Shown here piece after piece: positions 1 to 12,800 of a stretch of DNA of 64,000 nt (positions within the stretch are counted from its first letter, which is position 1; every line of letters starts with the position of its first letter). The DNA is from Lineus longissimus (lineage: Eukaryota > Nemertea > Pilidiophora > Heteronemertea > Lineidae). The DNA lies in contig NC_088313.1 of assembly GCF_910592395.1 (NCBI RefSeq), forward strand, positions 4,778,501 to 4,842,500, written 5' to 3'. The notes under the pieces were generated by a model that saw only the letters and a program-made list of their open reading frames with translations, was not told the origin of the DNA and ran no database searches. The translations under genes and the position numbers were made by a program.

Positions 1-3000
1 GCAGAATAGTGCATATTTCAAACAATCCAAAGTGTGTCTATCTAATCACACAAATAAATTCGTACCAAAAGCTTTCAAATGGAAGCAATATGCAAGTTTG
101 CTTGGGATCGGAGCCGGTTTGGGGATTTTTTTGCAGCGCCATCTAGTCTCCTCTGAAGTACTGGCAGCTGAGCCTGTGGATGATGACACCAGCTTACCCC
201 CTTCAAAGAGACTCAACTTTATTGCTGATGTGGTGGAAAAGGCTGCACCATCGGTCTGCTACTTAGAGATTCGTGGACCGTAAGAAAGAGTTTTGCTTTT
301 ATTGTTTCTTCCTTCCCGATCGATAGATATCCTCACAACCACTGTGACTGTACCACCAGTCGCCAGTCAGAGTTGGTTGTTTGAAGCCAATAACTAAGGC
401 CACAATAAACAAAAGAACACATGTTGACTTGTTTGCTGCTGGTTTTTTGTGTCCTTCAACGGCTTTCCTCGGAGTCTGACTCTGACTGATGATTCTTGTA
501 TCACAATATTGAGCATAATCAGATAATGTACAATACGATGTAGAACAGAGATCAGCGTGTTAATCCAAACATGCCAAAAGAGCCTGACGGATAGTTTTGT
601 CTGTGTCGGACAGAATGATAGATTTTGCAACCTACAACCTTAAATGAGATAGGCGTACTATCACAAGAGCCGTGCATCCCTCTGGTAAATGGATGTTAGG
701 TTAAGAATGTATAATACTGTACTTCAATTTTCTATTCATTGTTTTGAATTATGTTAAATTTCTTTGAAAATTAGCGTTTAAAACCTTGGTGTTTTTTGAT
801 TGAAAAGCGTCCTCTTGATGTTTTATCAAAAGTGGTAAGTCTATGTTCAAATTAATCTTGATATTGATCTTTGCAGGCATCCCCTCAGCAGACAAATGAC
901 AACTCTTTCAAATGGTTCTGGATTCATTATTCGAGAGGATGGCCTTATTTTGACCAACGCTCACGTAGTTGCGCCTAAACAAAAACATAACCTCAAGCTG
1001 ACAGTGGTTCTCGGTGATGGAAGGAAGTTTGATGGGGTTATTCAAGCCTTTGATCCAGTAACTGATTTGGCAACAATAAAAATCAAAGCTGTAAGTTTCC
1101 CGTATCTGGCGTCTCTTCTTGAAATGACATGCTTCGCCTAATAGTCTCATAGTGTTGTAGCTAGGGCAGAAAAAACCATGCGGACAGAAAGGGCAGCTTC
1201 CAGCTTCAAAAGGAAATGCATTGGCCATTGATGTCAGGTTTACCTTTGTTATTTATATCATATTTTGCTCCCTTAAAGCACCTTATATATCACTGCCACT
1301 TTATTTTACCATAATTGTATTACGACCAATTTCATTCAGTTTTACCTTGAATTAAATGGTAACTCGTGTCAAATTTCACCATATAATGTTTTAGCTGTTT
1401 TTGACAAATGACTACGTCACTTTCTCATAAATCGGTAAGGTTTTCGAATCGAAATGCACATTTTCTAGAAATTGATGGTTTAATCCCGCCCGGACAGCTC
1501 GCTTCGATGCCGTTTTCGTTGATGACGTCACAACATGAACATTTTCGCGGTCGCGGTGGTTTACATTCAGCGATTTTATAATAAATCTAATCAAAAATGG
1601 AAAATTTGAGCTTTACATTTGTGATCAACAATTAAAAACGGACGTATTTCCGCAAAGTTGTCAATCACATCATAGTATCACTGTAAATCTGCTCACTTTT
1701 TTTCTATAATCCATCTGAATTTTTAGTTATACCTCTTTGCAGAGTGGATTGCCTGTCCTAAAACTTGCTTCGTCTTCAAACATCCGACCAGGCGAATGGG
1801 TTGTGGCAATGGGAAGTCCATTGTCCTTGAGTAACACGGTCACTTGTGGTATAGTCAGCTCGATAAACCGTGGCTCGAAAGAATTGGGTATACAGAACAA
1901 GGATATGGAGTATATTCAGACTGATGCTGTTATAAATGTAAGTCAGAATAGCTGTGTACTATCAAAGATAGACTGGCTTATAATATACTCTAGTCTAAAA
2001 CCTCGAATTCAAGGTCTGAGGCTCCGCCCCCCCCCCCCCATTCATTACAATGGTTTTGAATGGGGATGGGCCAATAATAAGTCGGGTATTATTCTTCAAA
2101 TGGAGTCGCATGTGTTATATCATAATCACACTCTGATCTTGGCTGACATTGACAGTGAAATGAAATCAACATCACTGGTTATGGTAGGCCCATTTCTTCT
2201 AATACATATGTAGAAGCAACCCATTGTGTCGATTCTTTAGAATATTCGATTCTTTAGAATATATTCATATATTATTATTAGAATCTTTACAATATCTTTG
2301 ATATTAGGGAAAACTAAATTCATCATGACTTGCTCCTTGAAACCTCGAGGTTTTAGAATCCCTCCATTGTAATGAATAGGGGCGGAGCCTCCGACCTTAG
2401 CTTCTATTCAAGGTTTTAGAGTATTTTTTGTACAATCCCATGCAGCACCCGGTAGTGTTATGGCTGATGAAATGACAAAATCATTCTAAACCATCAGTTA
2501 ATCGGTCCGTTACCTCCCCTCATTGGTGTAACTGAGTCCGGATCGGCGGAGTGGATCCAAGGCTTGAGAGTCAAGATGGATGAAATGACAGTTAGAAAAC
2601 TAATCAAAACTAATATGTGACGACCACGGCAAAATGGGTCGCATGTTGCACAGAAGATGAGCCTAAAATGACACCAGGGCATAATAGAAGAAATTGATAC
2701 ACTCAGATTTCACAAAAGGCAGACAATAGTGAAATGAACAATCAGTCTGTCTCAACCTGTCAAACTCGAAGCAACATCCGACTCATTTTGCTGTGGTGGG
2801 TCACATATTTCAATTGATACTGGTAGTGCGAATGAAACATCTATCTCTGTATTGAGAGAGAAGTAAAACATATGGCAGTTTAGGGTGTTTCACTTCTGTC
2901 ATTCAATGCTAATCACCTACTTCATTCGCCTGTACACTGAAGATTGAATCAATTCTCTCTAAAACACTTCTGGACATCACTTTGTAGATGTCCGTTTTAT

Positions 3001-5804
3001 GTGACACATTTATGTCATCCAACTTGGCAATTGTAATCACATCCGTCATGTCTTCTTTCAGTTTGGAAATTCTGGTGGTCCTTTAGTCAATTTGGTGAGT
3101 GTTGCATGGTATGTAGTATGTAGTACAGTGGAACCTCCCTTAGCAGACACCTCTCTATTAATAGTAGATACGCTAGCTAGTGCTGGTTTCCTGTTACCAG
3201 GACACCTCTCTATTAAGGACAACCTCTCTATTAAGGACACTAGTTTTGGTCCCAAATTGGTAGTTTCTATTCAATTTGACCTCTCTAATCAGGACACCTC
3301 TCTATTAAGGACAGCACTTGCCAGTCCCGAAGGTGTCCTTAATAGAGAGGTTCTACTGTATGTGGTATAGAAACTTAATCCATTTTTGGACCAAGACTAG
3401 TGTCCTTAATAGAGAGGTGTCCGCTAAGGGAGGTTCCACTGTAATAATGGCTATATTAATGAGAAAATCATTTTGGTTGCAAATGCGAGGCTAGGATCAT
3501 TAAAAAACATACTCCAAAGCCGACCGGGTAATTGTTGCTCAAGAGCCCCAAACGGTTAGGACAAAACATTTACGAATGGATTTTTTATCCTATCAATTTC
3601 AGGATGGTGAAGCAATAGGTATCAACACAATGAAAGTAACGACTGGTATCTCGTTCGCTATACCTTCCGACTATGCAAAACAGTTCCTGGATAAAGCCGA
3701 GATTCTTGAGAAAAGGAGTAAGTTTTATGGCCTACAAAATGGCTTGCTTGTTCATTTTTGATACGCGTAAGACGTTCCAATATCAGAATTTTGTGGTTGT
3801 GGTTTTTCTGGTTGAACCTAATACATTTTTGTAAGTTAACATCTTTCTGGCACTGCTAGATTAACCCAGTACTTGGACTTTGTTCCTTCAAATGAGTGAG
3901 GTAAGAACTAAGTTACTACTAAGTCAATATCTTGGCGTTCAGAATTGTCAAACAAAAGTGTAATTTTGCTTCTCCTTAGCCATCTATTTACTTTATATGG
4001 TTCCTACAGAAGCAGGCCTATGTCTCTGATAAACCTGGTCTCTCTTAATCCCCAGAGCTTTGTCTCCATTGATGCTTGTTTTGGCTATGTGGCCAGTTTC
4101 TCAGTGTCCCAGAGTGGATAGTTCTGGAGTACATGGTAATGTGTGATCTTGTGCATTAAAGGGACAATATAGGCAGCAGCTAGGCAGGCAAGATAAAGTT
4201 ACACAAAGTCGCCAATAGGGGTCTCTCACATTTCACAATACGTTGAAATGATCTAACAATACGTTGAAATGATTAACGCTTGTACGAGCAATATATTTAG
4301 TGCTGAATCTGACATGACCCAGGGCCCTTACTGTGTATATTAGTCACCTGAAGATGGCCACATTAGCCCCTCTCCTCCTGCCTATAGTCCCCCTTTAATG
4401 GGCACCTTCCAAGTTTTGCCTGAAGCCTCCACTGGCCTGTCCCGAGACAAAGGTGGTGGTTGCCTCTCTACTATCCATGTAATTTTGCTAAATACCCCAA
4501 TGACAGAGATTGTGCCTTCGTGTGAAGTGCACTAAAAGGATTCTGTTTTCATATTTTCTTTCAGTTGCAGCTAGAGGATCAGGATGGTTTGGTTCGAGTA
4601 AACCAGCAGAGCCAAAGCGACGTTACATGGGTGTGACGATGCTGACCTTGACCCCAAGCATTGTCAGCGAGCTCCGGATGAGGATGACCTTTCCGTCTGT
4701 TGAGTCTGGGGTGTTGGTCCACAAGGTTGTGGTTGGTTCGCCAGCATATCAGTAAGTCTTCATTTAACCATTCGAACAAACCTCAAACTAAACAGTACCC
4801 ATTGGAACAAAACATCCCACTGCCGTATTGATAATATTATTCACAATTAATCTCATCAAAGGTGCAGTTTTTAAAACGCTTTTCATCAGAGTACATTCTC
4901 ACTACTGCATGTATCATAGACATTACTCGGTCAATCAATCAAAATCAATCAATCTGTCAGTTAAACTAAAGTATGGATCCTCAGGGTGCCGGACTCCACA
5001 AAAGTGATCTACGACACCTTACAATGATTAAAGGCCTACGCCGTTCGTTAAAAAATTTGAATTTGTAATTGAATTTAAAAATGTCCAATTGCGAAAATAC
5101 GCACAAAATTATATATTTGAACATTGCCGTTGTGTAGACTGATATACAAATACTATGAATACCAAGTTTCAACAAATTTGTATTCATAATAACTGCACTA
5201 TGGCATTGTGTATTAGTGGATTTCTATTTAACTGGACCACAAGTAATTACGAACGGTGTACCCCTTCATGATGCCTCAAGAAGACAGACATCCTCACGAT
5301 TGGTCTTAAAGTGAAAACTTGGGGATGAGATATCTTGGTTATTCGTACAAAAATGGCTTCCTTCCAGTCGGAAGCAGGATTATTGAAAAATCATCGATTG
5401 AACTGCAATAAACAACACACTTTGAATGGCATGTAATCAAAGGCCTGTCTGAAATTCAAATGCCCTGCCCAAAACTACCTCGCAACACTGACGAAGAATC
5501 ATCGTCATAAAAACTCAGTATTAGCGTGATACTTCAAGTAGCAGCAGTGCGTGGAGGCAAGCAGAGGGATTATCCTCCTTGCTGGGTTCATTCCGAGCCC
5601 AAGGTGTCCCTTTTTTGATGGATTTGCCTTTTTTTCAGCGGTGGTGTTCGTCCAGGTGACGTCATCGTGAAAGTTAATGGGAATCCTGTAAAATCAGCCA
5701 CAGACATTTACAAGGCTGTGGAGTCGTCGCAGGACTTGGATCTGACAGTGCACCGTGGCGATGCAACAGTCAATTTGACCGTTGAGCCCGAAGATGTGGA
5801 ATGA
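1..5804 (+). CDS. HTRA2: HtrA2/Omi-like mitochondrial serine protease, 5' end outside window
   Basis: Seven exons join in frame: 2-279 (open at the left edge), 877-1090, 1743-1937, 3062-3094, 3603-3717, 4565-4751 and 5639-5804 (TGA). The product is a trypsin-fold protease with a C-terminal PDZ domain, expected in the mitochondrial intermembrane space for protein quality control. A hydrophobic segment ([16 protein letters not shown]) precedes [14 protein letters not shown], the start of the protease domain. The catalytic triad is visible: His in TNAHVV (exon 2), Asp in DLATIK (exon 2) and Ser in [10 protein letters not shown] (exon 4). Exon 4 is 33 bp, the size I recall for the matching exon in vertebrate HTRA genes. 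The PDZ domain runs from about RRYMGVTML to the stop. No in-frame ATG lies upstream of the hydrophobic segment in the window, so the start is missing. The region corresponding to the human AVPS inhibitor-binding tetrapeptide reads LAAEPVDD, which is not canonical. Confidence 0.93.
1986..2422. mobile_element. MITE-like inverted-repeat element in HTRA2 intron 3
   Basis: The left end reads CTAAAACCTCGAATTCAAGG ... GGCTCCGCCCC ... TTCATTACAATGG. The right end is its inverted copy (CCATTGTAATGAATAGGGGC ... CTATTCAAGGTTTTAGAGTA). The arms are about 80 bp with a diverged middle. A long C run sits in the left arm. No transposase is present. Confidence 0.7.
2614..2807 (+). repeat. family E repeat (TGTGAC ends)
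   Basis: Begins TATGTGACGACC and ends GGGTCACATA. The body is nearly the same as the copy at 57291-57487 (shared AAAATGGGTCGCATG and TCACAAAAGGCAGACAATAG). It lies in HTRA2 intron 3. Confidence 0.75.
3124..3443 (-). mobile_element. family A MITE, reverse copy fused to half of a forward copy
   Basis: A reverse copy (TACAGTGGAACCTCCC to GGTTCTACTGTA, ending about 3361) is followed by a second right half ending GGTTCCACTGTA at 3443. A 60-bp foreign stretch interrupts the left arm. It lies in HTRA2 intron 4. Confidence 0.85.
4156..4398 (-). mobile_element. family B MITE between TTAA sites
   Basis: TTAA-AAGGGACAATATAGGCAG at one end and CTGCCTATAGTCCCCCTTTAA at the other form imperfect inverted ends with TTAA at both borders. 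The internal part AATACGTTGAAATGAT is doubled in this copy. TTAA targets are typical of piggyBac-type elements. Confidence 0.8.
5028..5266 (+). mobile_element. family C MITE
   Basis: Runs from TTAAAGGCCTACGCCGTTCG to ACGAACGGTGTACCCCTT, so the ends are inverted copies of an ACGAACGGCGT motif. It is about 90% like the copies at 42086 and 55775. It lies in HTRA2 intron 6. Confidence 0.8.
5308..5480 (+). repeat. family F degenerate repeat
   Basis: Shares GAGATATCTTGGTT, AAAATGGCTTCC and GGCCTGTCTGAAATT with stretches at 9262, 25823 and 51637. It is the most diverged of the four copies. Confidence 0.55.
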
Positions 5805-5904
5805 GATTCAAAGAATTGATATCAAGCAGTCAAGGACACTTGCCGCATCGGGAGGTAACCGTCTGATCAGGAGGTCAGATCCGCCCGATGCGGAATATTT
5901 TTGA

Positions 5905-5910
5905 ATTAAA
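5905..5910 (+). promoter_or_regulatory. possible poly(A) signal of the HtrA2-like gene
   Basis: ATTAAA, the common variant hexamer, lies 101 bases after the TGA stop. It is the first such hexamer downstream. The assignment is positional only. Confidence 0.35.
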
Positions 5911-6454
5911 ACCAAGTCACAATTGTTTCGAGTAGCATTTATTTCTGTCAAAAATTGTGTATGTACAGTTTGGGTGATTGTTTTGTTGTCTTTTTTATAC
6001 AATAATGTGCTTCTTAATATATTTGTGTCATTTAACAACTGCCTTTCTTCACTTTGTCTGAACTCTTTGTATCTTTTCTAACCGGCAATGTGTTTTTATA
6101 TTCACCTATAAGATTTACATGTACTAAAATAATTGCAGCTGACCTATTTAATATGATAATCATCTTACATATAAGTTCTAATATTCAAACAATGAATCAT
6201 TTTTCCATTATGCATGTACACACAAGTAAACCGTGAATTCCTTGCACATTTCGAAACATTTCAAAACTGAATTCGCTAAAACGAATTCACCATCTCATAA
6301 ACATACTGGGTAGAAATACATTTTCAGCGTCCTATTATGCAGTGTCAATACTTGCATTGTATTATCACTTTAAAGTTAGCCAATCAGTACTACATCCTTC
6401 CAAGCACTGTTGTGGTGATAATGGCAACAATGAGGGTTAACACTACAATGTTCG

Positions 6455-6636
6455 TACAGTGGAACCTCCCTTAGCGGACACCTCTCTATTAAGGACAATC
6501 TCTCTATTAAGGACACTAGTTTTGGTCCAAAAGTGGTTGTTTCCATTCAATTTGACCTCTCTAATCAGGACACCTCTCTATCAAGGACAGCACCTGTCAG
6601 TCCCGAGGGTGTCCTTAATAGGGAGGTTCTACCGCA
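6455..6636 (-). mobile_element. family A MITE
   Basis: Starts TACAGTGGAACCTCCCTTAG. The far end is decayed (GGTTCTACCGCAT). It lies between the convergent HTRA2 and nAChR genes, directly next to the 3'-UTR minisatellite. Confidence 0.85.
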
Positions 6637-6659
6637 TCATCAGTCGAAAGAATTACCAG

Positions 6660-6892
6660 TCTGTGCTTGTACATCCTCACAAACAATGCGTGTTTGTACT
6701 TCTACATCCTCACAAACAATTTTTTTTTTGTACTACACATCCTCACAAACAATGTTTTTTTTGTACTACACATCCTCACAAATAATGTTTGTTTGTACTT
6801 CTACATCCTCACAATGTTTGTTTGTACTTCTACATCCTCACAAATAATGTTTGTTTGTACTTCTACATCCTCACAAACAATGTTGTCGTGAT
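6660..6892. repeat. minisatellite overlapping the nAChR stop codon
   Basis: About seven imperfect units of 23-33 bp, each built around CATCCTCACAAA followed by AATGTTTGTTTGTACT or a variant. On the minus strand the unit reads TTTGTGAGGATGTA, which is also the sequence encoding the last receptor residues (LFVRM) and the stop at 6863-6865. The array therefore begins in the final codons and runs into the 3' UTR. Confidence 0.85.
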
Positions 6893-9800
6893 AATAACCA
6901 CAATAATTGTGAACACCACAAACATGATGCGATCAAACACAGTAGCGATGTAAATCCACCTGGCACGGGCACTTGTCGGATTGGGCGTGGCGTTCCCCTC
7001 GGAATCCATCAAAGCGAAGGTGTCCGTCTTCGCCGAAGCTGTCGAAACGCACATGATTTTGCCAATTCCGCTGCAAGCCTGAAATGATGATGAAGGGAAT
7101 TGTTTTAAAACCTTTCAATTCGAAGGTTTTGAACCTGTTTAAAATGCCTTGCAACACACCGGTACTTTTGGTCCAGAGCGTCATGTCGCATGCTACGGTG
7201 AACTGATACACCCGTCCTGACGCAATGTATTATGTCATGACGCGTTACAATTAACTGCTTGACGTTATGTTATCTCAACGAATGACTCCGTAAAAAATGC
7301 TAGCAAACTCTGGTATGTCCCATCACAAAGTGGTTAAAAATGTCTTGATAATCTATTATGGAATGATTACCATCCAAATTCAAGGTTGTCCAAGGTTGTT
7401 CAAATTCAAGCTTGTCCAATGTTGTTCGAGTTTGCTGTACCATTGGTAAGTTACTTTGGACATTCTACCAACTGTTTGCGTACATATTTGGATGCATTTT
7501 AGGAGCTTCCCTTGGCAGTAACTCCTTTCCTACGCTAGGGCGTTCATTCAATATTTGCAGATTTTGTAATGAAATTGCATGATTAGTACTGAATGTAAAT
7601 TTTAACATTTCATTATGTAGACAGATATACAAATACAGTGGAACCTCTGTTAGTGGACACCTCTCTATTAAGGACAACCTCTCTATTAAGGACAACCTCT
7701 CTATTAAGGACAACCTCTCTATTAAGGACAACCTCTCTATTAAGGACAACCTCTCTATTAAGGACACTAGTTTTGGTCCCAAATTGGTTGTTTCCATTCA
7801 ATTTGACCTCTCTAATCAGGATACCTCTATTCAGGACAGCACTTGTCAGTCCCATGGGTGTCCTTAATAGAGATTTTCTACTGTACTACAAATACTAAGC
7901 AATTTGCATGCAGAGTAACTGCAATACTCTTTCACCAGTCTCCTCCACTGTCTCATTACAGAGACTGGTACTTGACGGCATTTTCCTTGTCATGAATTTG
8001 GGGGCGTCGGCTTCCGGTGTCCAGTCATTGTCCATTCCCAAAGATGGGTAACCTCGAGCCAGGTGAATAACCTGGAACACCAGAGCGCTCAGTATCGACA
8101 GTGCATCCACTGTATGCACTGAAAATGTATGGCTCGGCTCAGGTGAATCAGCGAGGCCTCCTACGGTCCAGGTTACCTTGACTGAGTAACTGCACAATGG
8201 CATTGTGTATAACTGCATTTCTATTTTCCTGGCCCATCAGTAAATACGAACGATGTACCCCTTTAATCTTTCAGTATTTACCTGAAATATGCTGCTGGGC
8301 GGGGCCATTGTGCACCCGATGAAAATGTTGTTGATCAAGGTGGTGATGAAGAGTGAAATGCCAACCATGATGAAACTAATAACATAATAGTAAACTGAAA
8401 CAATACAAAGAGATTAAGATAGACATTATTTGAAACCAAGAACATCATTTTTTAACCCTTTCACTACTGCAGATATTCTGAAGTGTACTATGCCCCTGAC
8501 TAGGGCTACCTGGATCCAAACTTGGCTTAGGAAACGTTTCATTGTAAAATAGCAGCATTGCCCAATCTTAGGGACGAGGTCTGCTCAAAAAGCACTACAA
8601 CCTGTGCATTTCTGACCATTGCTCCATTTATAAACCTGGATGGTGTATAGCAGGTTATACAAAAATGCCTGCCTAGAGTCTCACGCTGACCGGGGGGGGG
8701 GTTCAGCCAGCAAACTCTCGACCGCTGGCTGCAGTCGCAGCCACCAGGCCACAGCGACTCCATGTTGTCATTGACTGTTCACTATGACCGAGGGCTTTTA
8801 GAAAACCTTACCCAAAATTGGCATCAGCGTAGTGTAGAGAAACTCTTCAAGGAAAGCAATCATTATCAGAAGACATAACATGATGCAAAAACCTGCAAGG
8901 CAATTATACTATCTTTAGTGGGTAGGTCCTCTTATCATGTACCTGAGTGAGTGATCATCTGAGAGTGTTGTTCTAAATTTGCCAAAAAATATTTGAAATT
9001 GTTCATGAAATGTTGAACATTTAAAAAAGTCTTTGTGATTGACCAGGATTTTGTGTAAAGCTCTTTTTCTAATTGCTGGATCCATCCCTGGCTCTTGTGT
9101 ACCCCCACATCAAATCATAAATCACCAGGGTTTTATTATAGTTTGGTGTTCTTGAGCTGATATCGATGTGTCAAAAAGACCTGGTGGTCACTGAGCTGCC
9201 AAAAGTCGTGTGAAATACACCAAGAACTAAAGAAAACTTATAGAAACCCCTGTGTTCCTCAACTTAAAGGGACAACTTGGGCACGAGATATGTTGGTTGT
9301 CCATACAAAAATGACTTCCAGCTGGGCCGTAACTTCTCCTAAGGGGACAACTGAAACCCACTAAACTGCACTGGTAAATAGAACATGAGTGTATTCGTAG
9401 GCCCGTCTGAAATTTGCAAGTCATGTCCAAAACAGTCTTGCAATACAGACACCCAGTGGTAAGAAATATTTGGTCAGATTCAAAGATTATGGTCTGGTGG
9501 TATGGTCTGGTGATAAATGTAAGTATTTCATTTTGGTCCGGTGATCCACCAGACCAAAATGGGCAGTGGAGAACACCGACTTAAATGACACCTACCCAGG
9601 GAGGTCTTGTCTCCAGTTCCATGAGGCATTAGGAAGACCAGTGGTATCAGGAAGGCCAGCAAGATCCCTGGTCCACAGTCCAATAGAAAAACTCCATTCC
9701 TCTTCAGAATGATTTTGTACGTTATGTCCGGGTAGGGTTCCTCACAGCATGGGTAGCGTTTCACGTGCTTTGTTGCTGGTGCATCTAGGATTGTCCATTG

Positions 9801-12800
9801 GCTGTCCGCTACATAGTCACTGAAGTCCATTTTCTCTTTGGCATCAAAGAAGACCAGATCAAGCTGAAAAGTAATGGAAATGACAAATTTGGTAATAAAA
9901 TCAGTGTCCTTAAAGGGGGACTATAGGCAGGAGCAGAGGGGCTAATTTGGCCATCTTCAGGGTGACTAATATACACAGTAAGGGCCCTATGTCATGTCAG
10001 ATTCAACACTCAATATATTCCTCGTACAAGTGTTAATCATTTCGATGTACTGTGAGATATAATGACTTCATGTAACTTGATCTTGCCTGCCTAGCTGCTG
10101 CCTATATTGTCCCTTTAATAGAATGTGTCTTGTTTTTACATCAGTGTTTGCTATTAGGGAGATCCCATTCCACCAGTATCAATCAGTACTAGAATTATAT
10201 GATTATACTAATATCAGTACCATGCCGACTAATCGGCGGTGAATATCAGTCCTAAAGTCTCCTCCTTTCACCGCCGACACAAAGGGCCAGAAAATCAGTC
10301 GGACGCACCATCATAAACGGGTGGCCAATCAAATTGCTCGACACAAAGCAATTGAATGATGGTCTGAATTGATAGTGCCAACCTCCGGATCAGGTTACCC
10401 TTCTTCAATACAACATGCAGTGTGTATTTGGGTCAGGTCAGCATCCCTGGAACCGTTACTCATTGAACACCTGGTCTTCAATTACGATGGCTTTCAGTGC
10501 ATGTCTCGTGCGACAACCACGAGTGAGTGTAATGTAAGTGTTGTCGCGACATGGACGTATGGAAGGAAGGGAATGCAGGGAGACGACCGCTAAGGTAACA
10601 GCCCTTCCGACGGCCGATCAGGGGGAATTATCGGTGGTGAAGGATGGATATACGCACAATGACGGTGGATCGGCATGTATCAGAACACACTATTGGTAGC
10701 ATTTTAGTTAAGACTGCTTCCTCCTTTTTGATTCATACCTTGAAACCATCGAAGCTCCAGGACCCAAACTTGAAATGACATATCTGTTTGTCCCATGGGA
10801 AATACGTCAAGTCCATGGTGCAGCTGGCTTTGAAGAACATGTGTGGGATGTACAAGACGTTACCATTACTCACAACGATGGCATTTGTGTCCTCTAGGAC
10901 CGGATTCATGCTCTGGGGTTCAGCACTGAAATGTTAAAGAAAACCAATCGAGAAACGCTTATCAAAAGTTATGAACGACCCGGCCAAAATCTGCGACGAA
11001 CTTTTGAAAGGCACTCCCTTTAATTTCTTGCCAGGAAAAGTAACTATGAAAGGTCATATTTCAACTAGTCCTTGTTCAATTATCAAAATTTCACTATCTT
11101 ACTATTCACAGTCGAGCCATCAAGTTCTTAGTGGACTTGATCTAGTTCTTAGTTGAATTGCGTGTTTCAAGTTTATAGTTGAACATTGAAATTCATAGTT
11201 GTGAGCTGTCAAGTTCATAAGTGAACTGTACATGTCCAGTTCGTAGTTGAACTATCAAGTTTTTAGTTGAACTATATCTAGTATCAATTTAGGATCTTCA
11301 GGAAATGGAATGTTACGCAATGTTCCGCAAAATACCACTATACCTAGAAATAAATACAGTAGAACCTCTCTATTAAGGACACCCTCGGGACTGATATGTG
11401 ATGTCCTTAATAGAGAGGTGTCCTGATTAGAGAGGTCAAATAGAATGGAAACAGCCAATTTGGGACCATACCTAGTGTCCTTAATAGAGAGGTGTCAGCT
11501 AAGGGAGGTTCCACTGTAGTATTTTTGCAGAACAAACAGTTCACGCTGTGATCTCTTGTAATGACACCACAGTTGAGAAAATGTCCTAAGGCACGCTTGT
11601 TATACAACTTCAATAGAGTTAGAGACATGACAGACCATCGGATGTGATAGCCCTGGCCCTATGACCTGTTTTTATACTTCAACAGCTGAGAAAATAGCCT
11701 TGTCAACTCTTGTTCTGCTACTACAGCTCGGGACTTCTTCTCATTCCCCCACAACCGGGTAACCGGCCCTGGGGCCCACCTCTTGGGGACCTTCATCTTG
11801 ACATACCATGACAGCTGGGTAGCAGCCTCTGGAACCATCATTGAATTGTCACTGAGAACCCAACTTGAACTTCAGGCCAACATTCGGTACTATCCGAGGG
11901 ACAGGCCTTGTAACCTCTTGTCATGCCACCAGCCGAGGGACAGGCCTTGTAGCCCCTTTAATGTCACCAGCCGAGGGACAGGCCTAGTAACCTCTTCTTA
12001 TGGCACTACAGCCTTGGGACAGGCCATGTGACATCTTATTATGCCTACTTATCAATCTCAGAAGCGAAATTGGCTTTATTCCGCAACATACTGTTACTTT
12101 TCATTACCACACTGACCGTGAGGCCTGGTATTTGGCTAGAGTGAAAAACAAACTGCATCTCTGGATGAGTCTGCGTTAAAGACATGCAGTCAAGTGAAAG
12201 GCCCCAATACTTGCCTGTTGTAAAGTGTGATATCTGGTCTCCAGATCTTGTCCCACCGAATCCGGATGTGGTCGACCCCGTCATATTTCGCTGGATCCCA
12301 CAGAAACCTCTTGTCCACCCAGGCCTGCGGGGAAAAGCAACAAGTATAAAGGCCAGCACGAAATTGATGTGAGGGTGTAGGGGGGGGGGGGTGGGGGTGC
12401 TGTAGACCCCTTCCGTTTTGGAAAAATCTTTGAAATTTACCGGAAAATCCTTTGAACTGAAATAGATTATCTTACAGTGTGGTTTCTATTCCTTTCACTG
12501 CTGAAGGTGAATCAGAGTTTTTCAATAAATGTTTGAAAGACTAGTGGTGTAATGGAAAGTAGCCTTAGACATCTTTTTTATACGAAAGCCCAGAAGGCTC
12601 GTTCAATATTCAATATATCCAACAAATTTTGAAGTTTGAATTTTGAACTATGCTCTTCTCTGAATTCAAAATTCAAAATTCGAAATTCGAAATTTGAAAA
12701 TACTTCTGAAAGCAACAAAGAATTGACAACCCTTCATTATAAATTAACTAATTTTTAAAATATTGAAATATTGAATTTTGAATTTTGAAGTCAACCAATT

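Noticed and set aside
32-34. GTG as the start of the HtrA2-like protein
   Set aside because: The frame is open upstream to the window edge and animals rarely start at GTG. The real start is outside or in an earlier exon.
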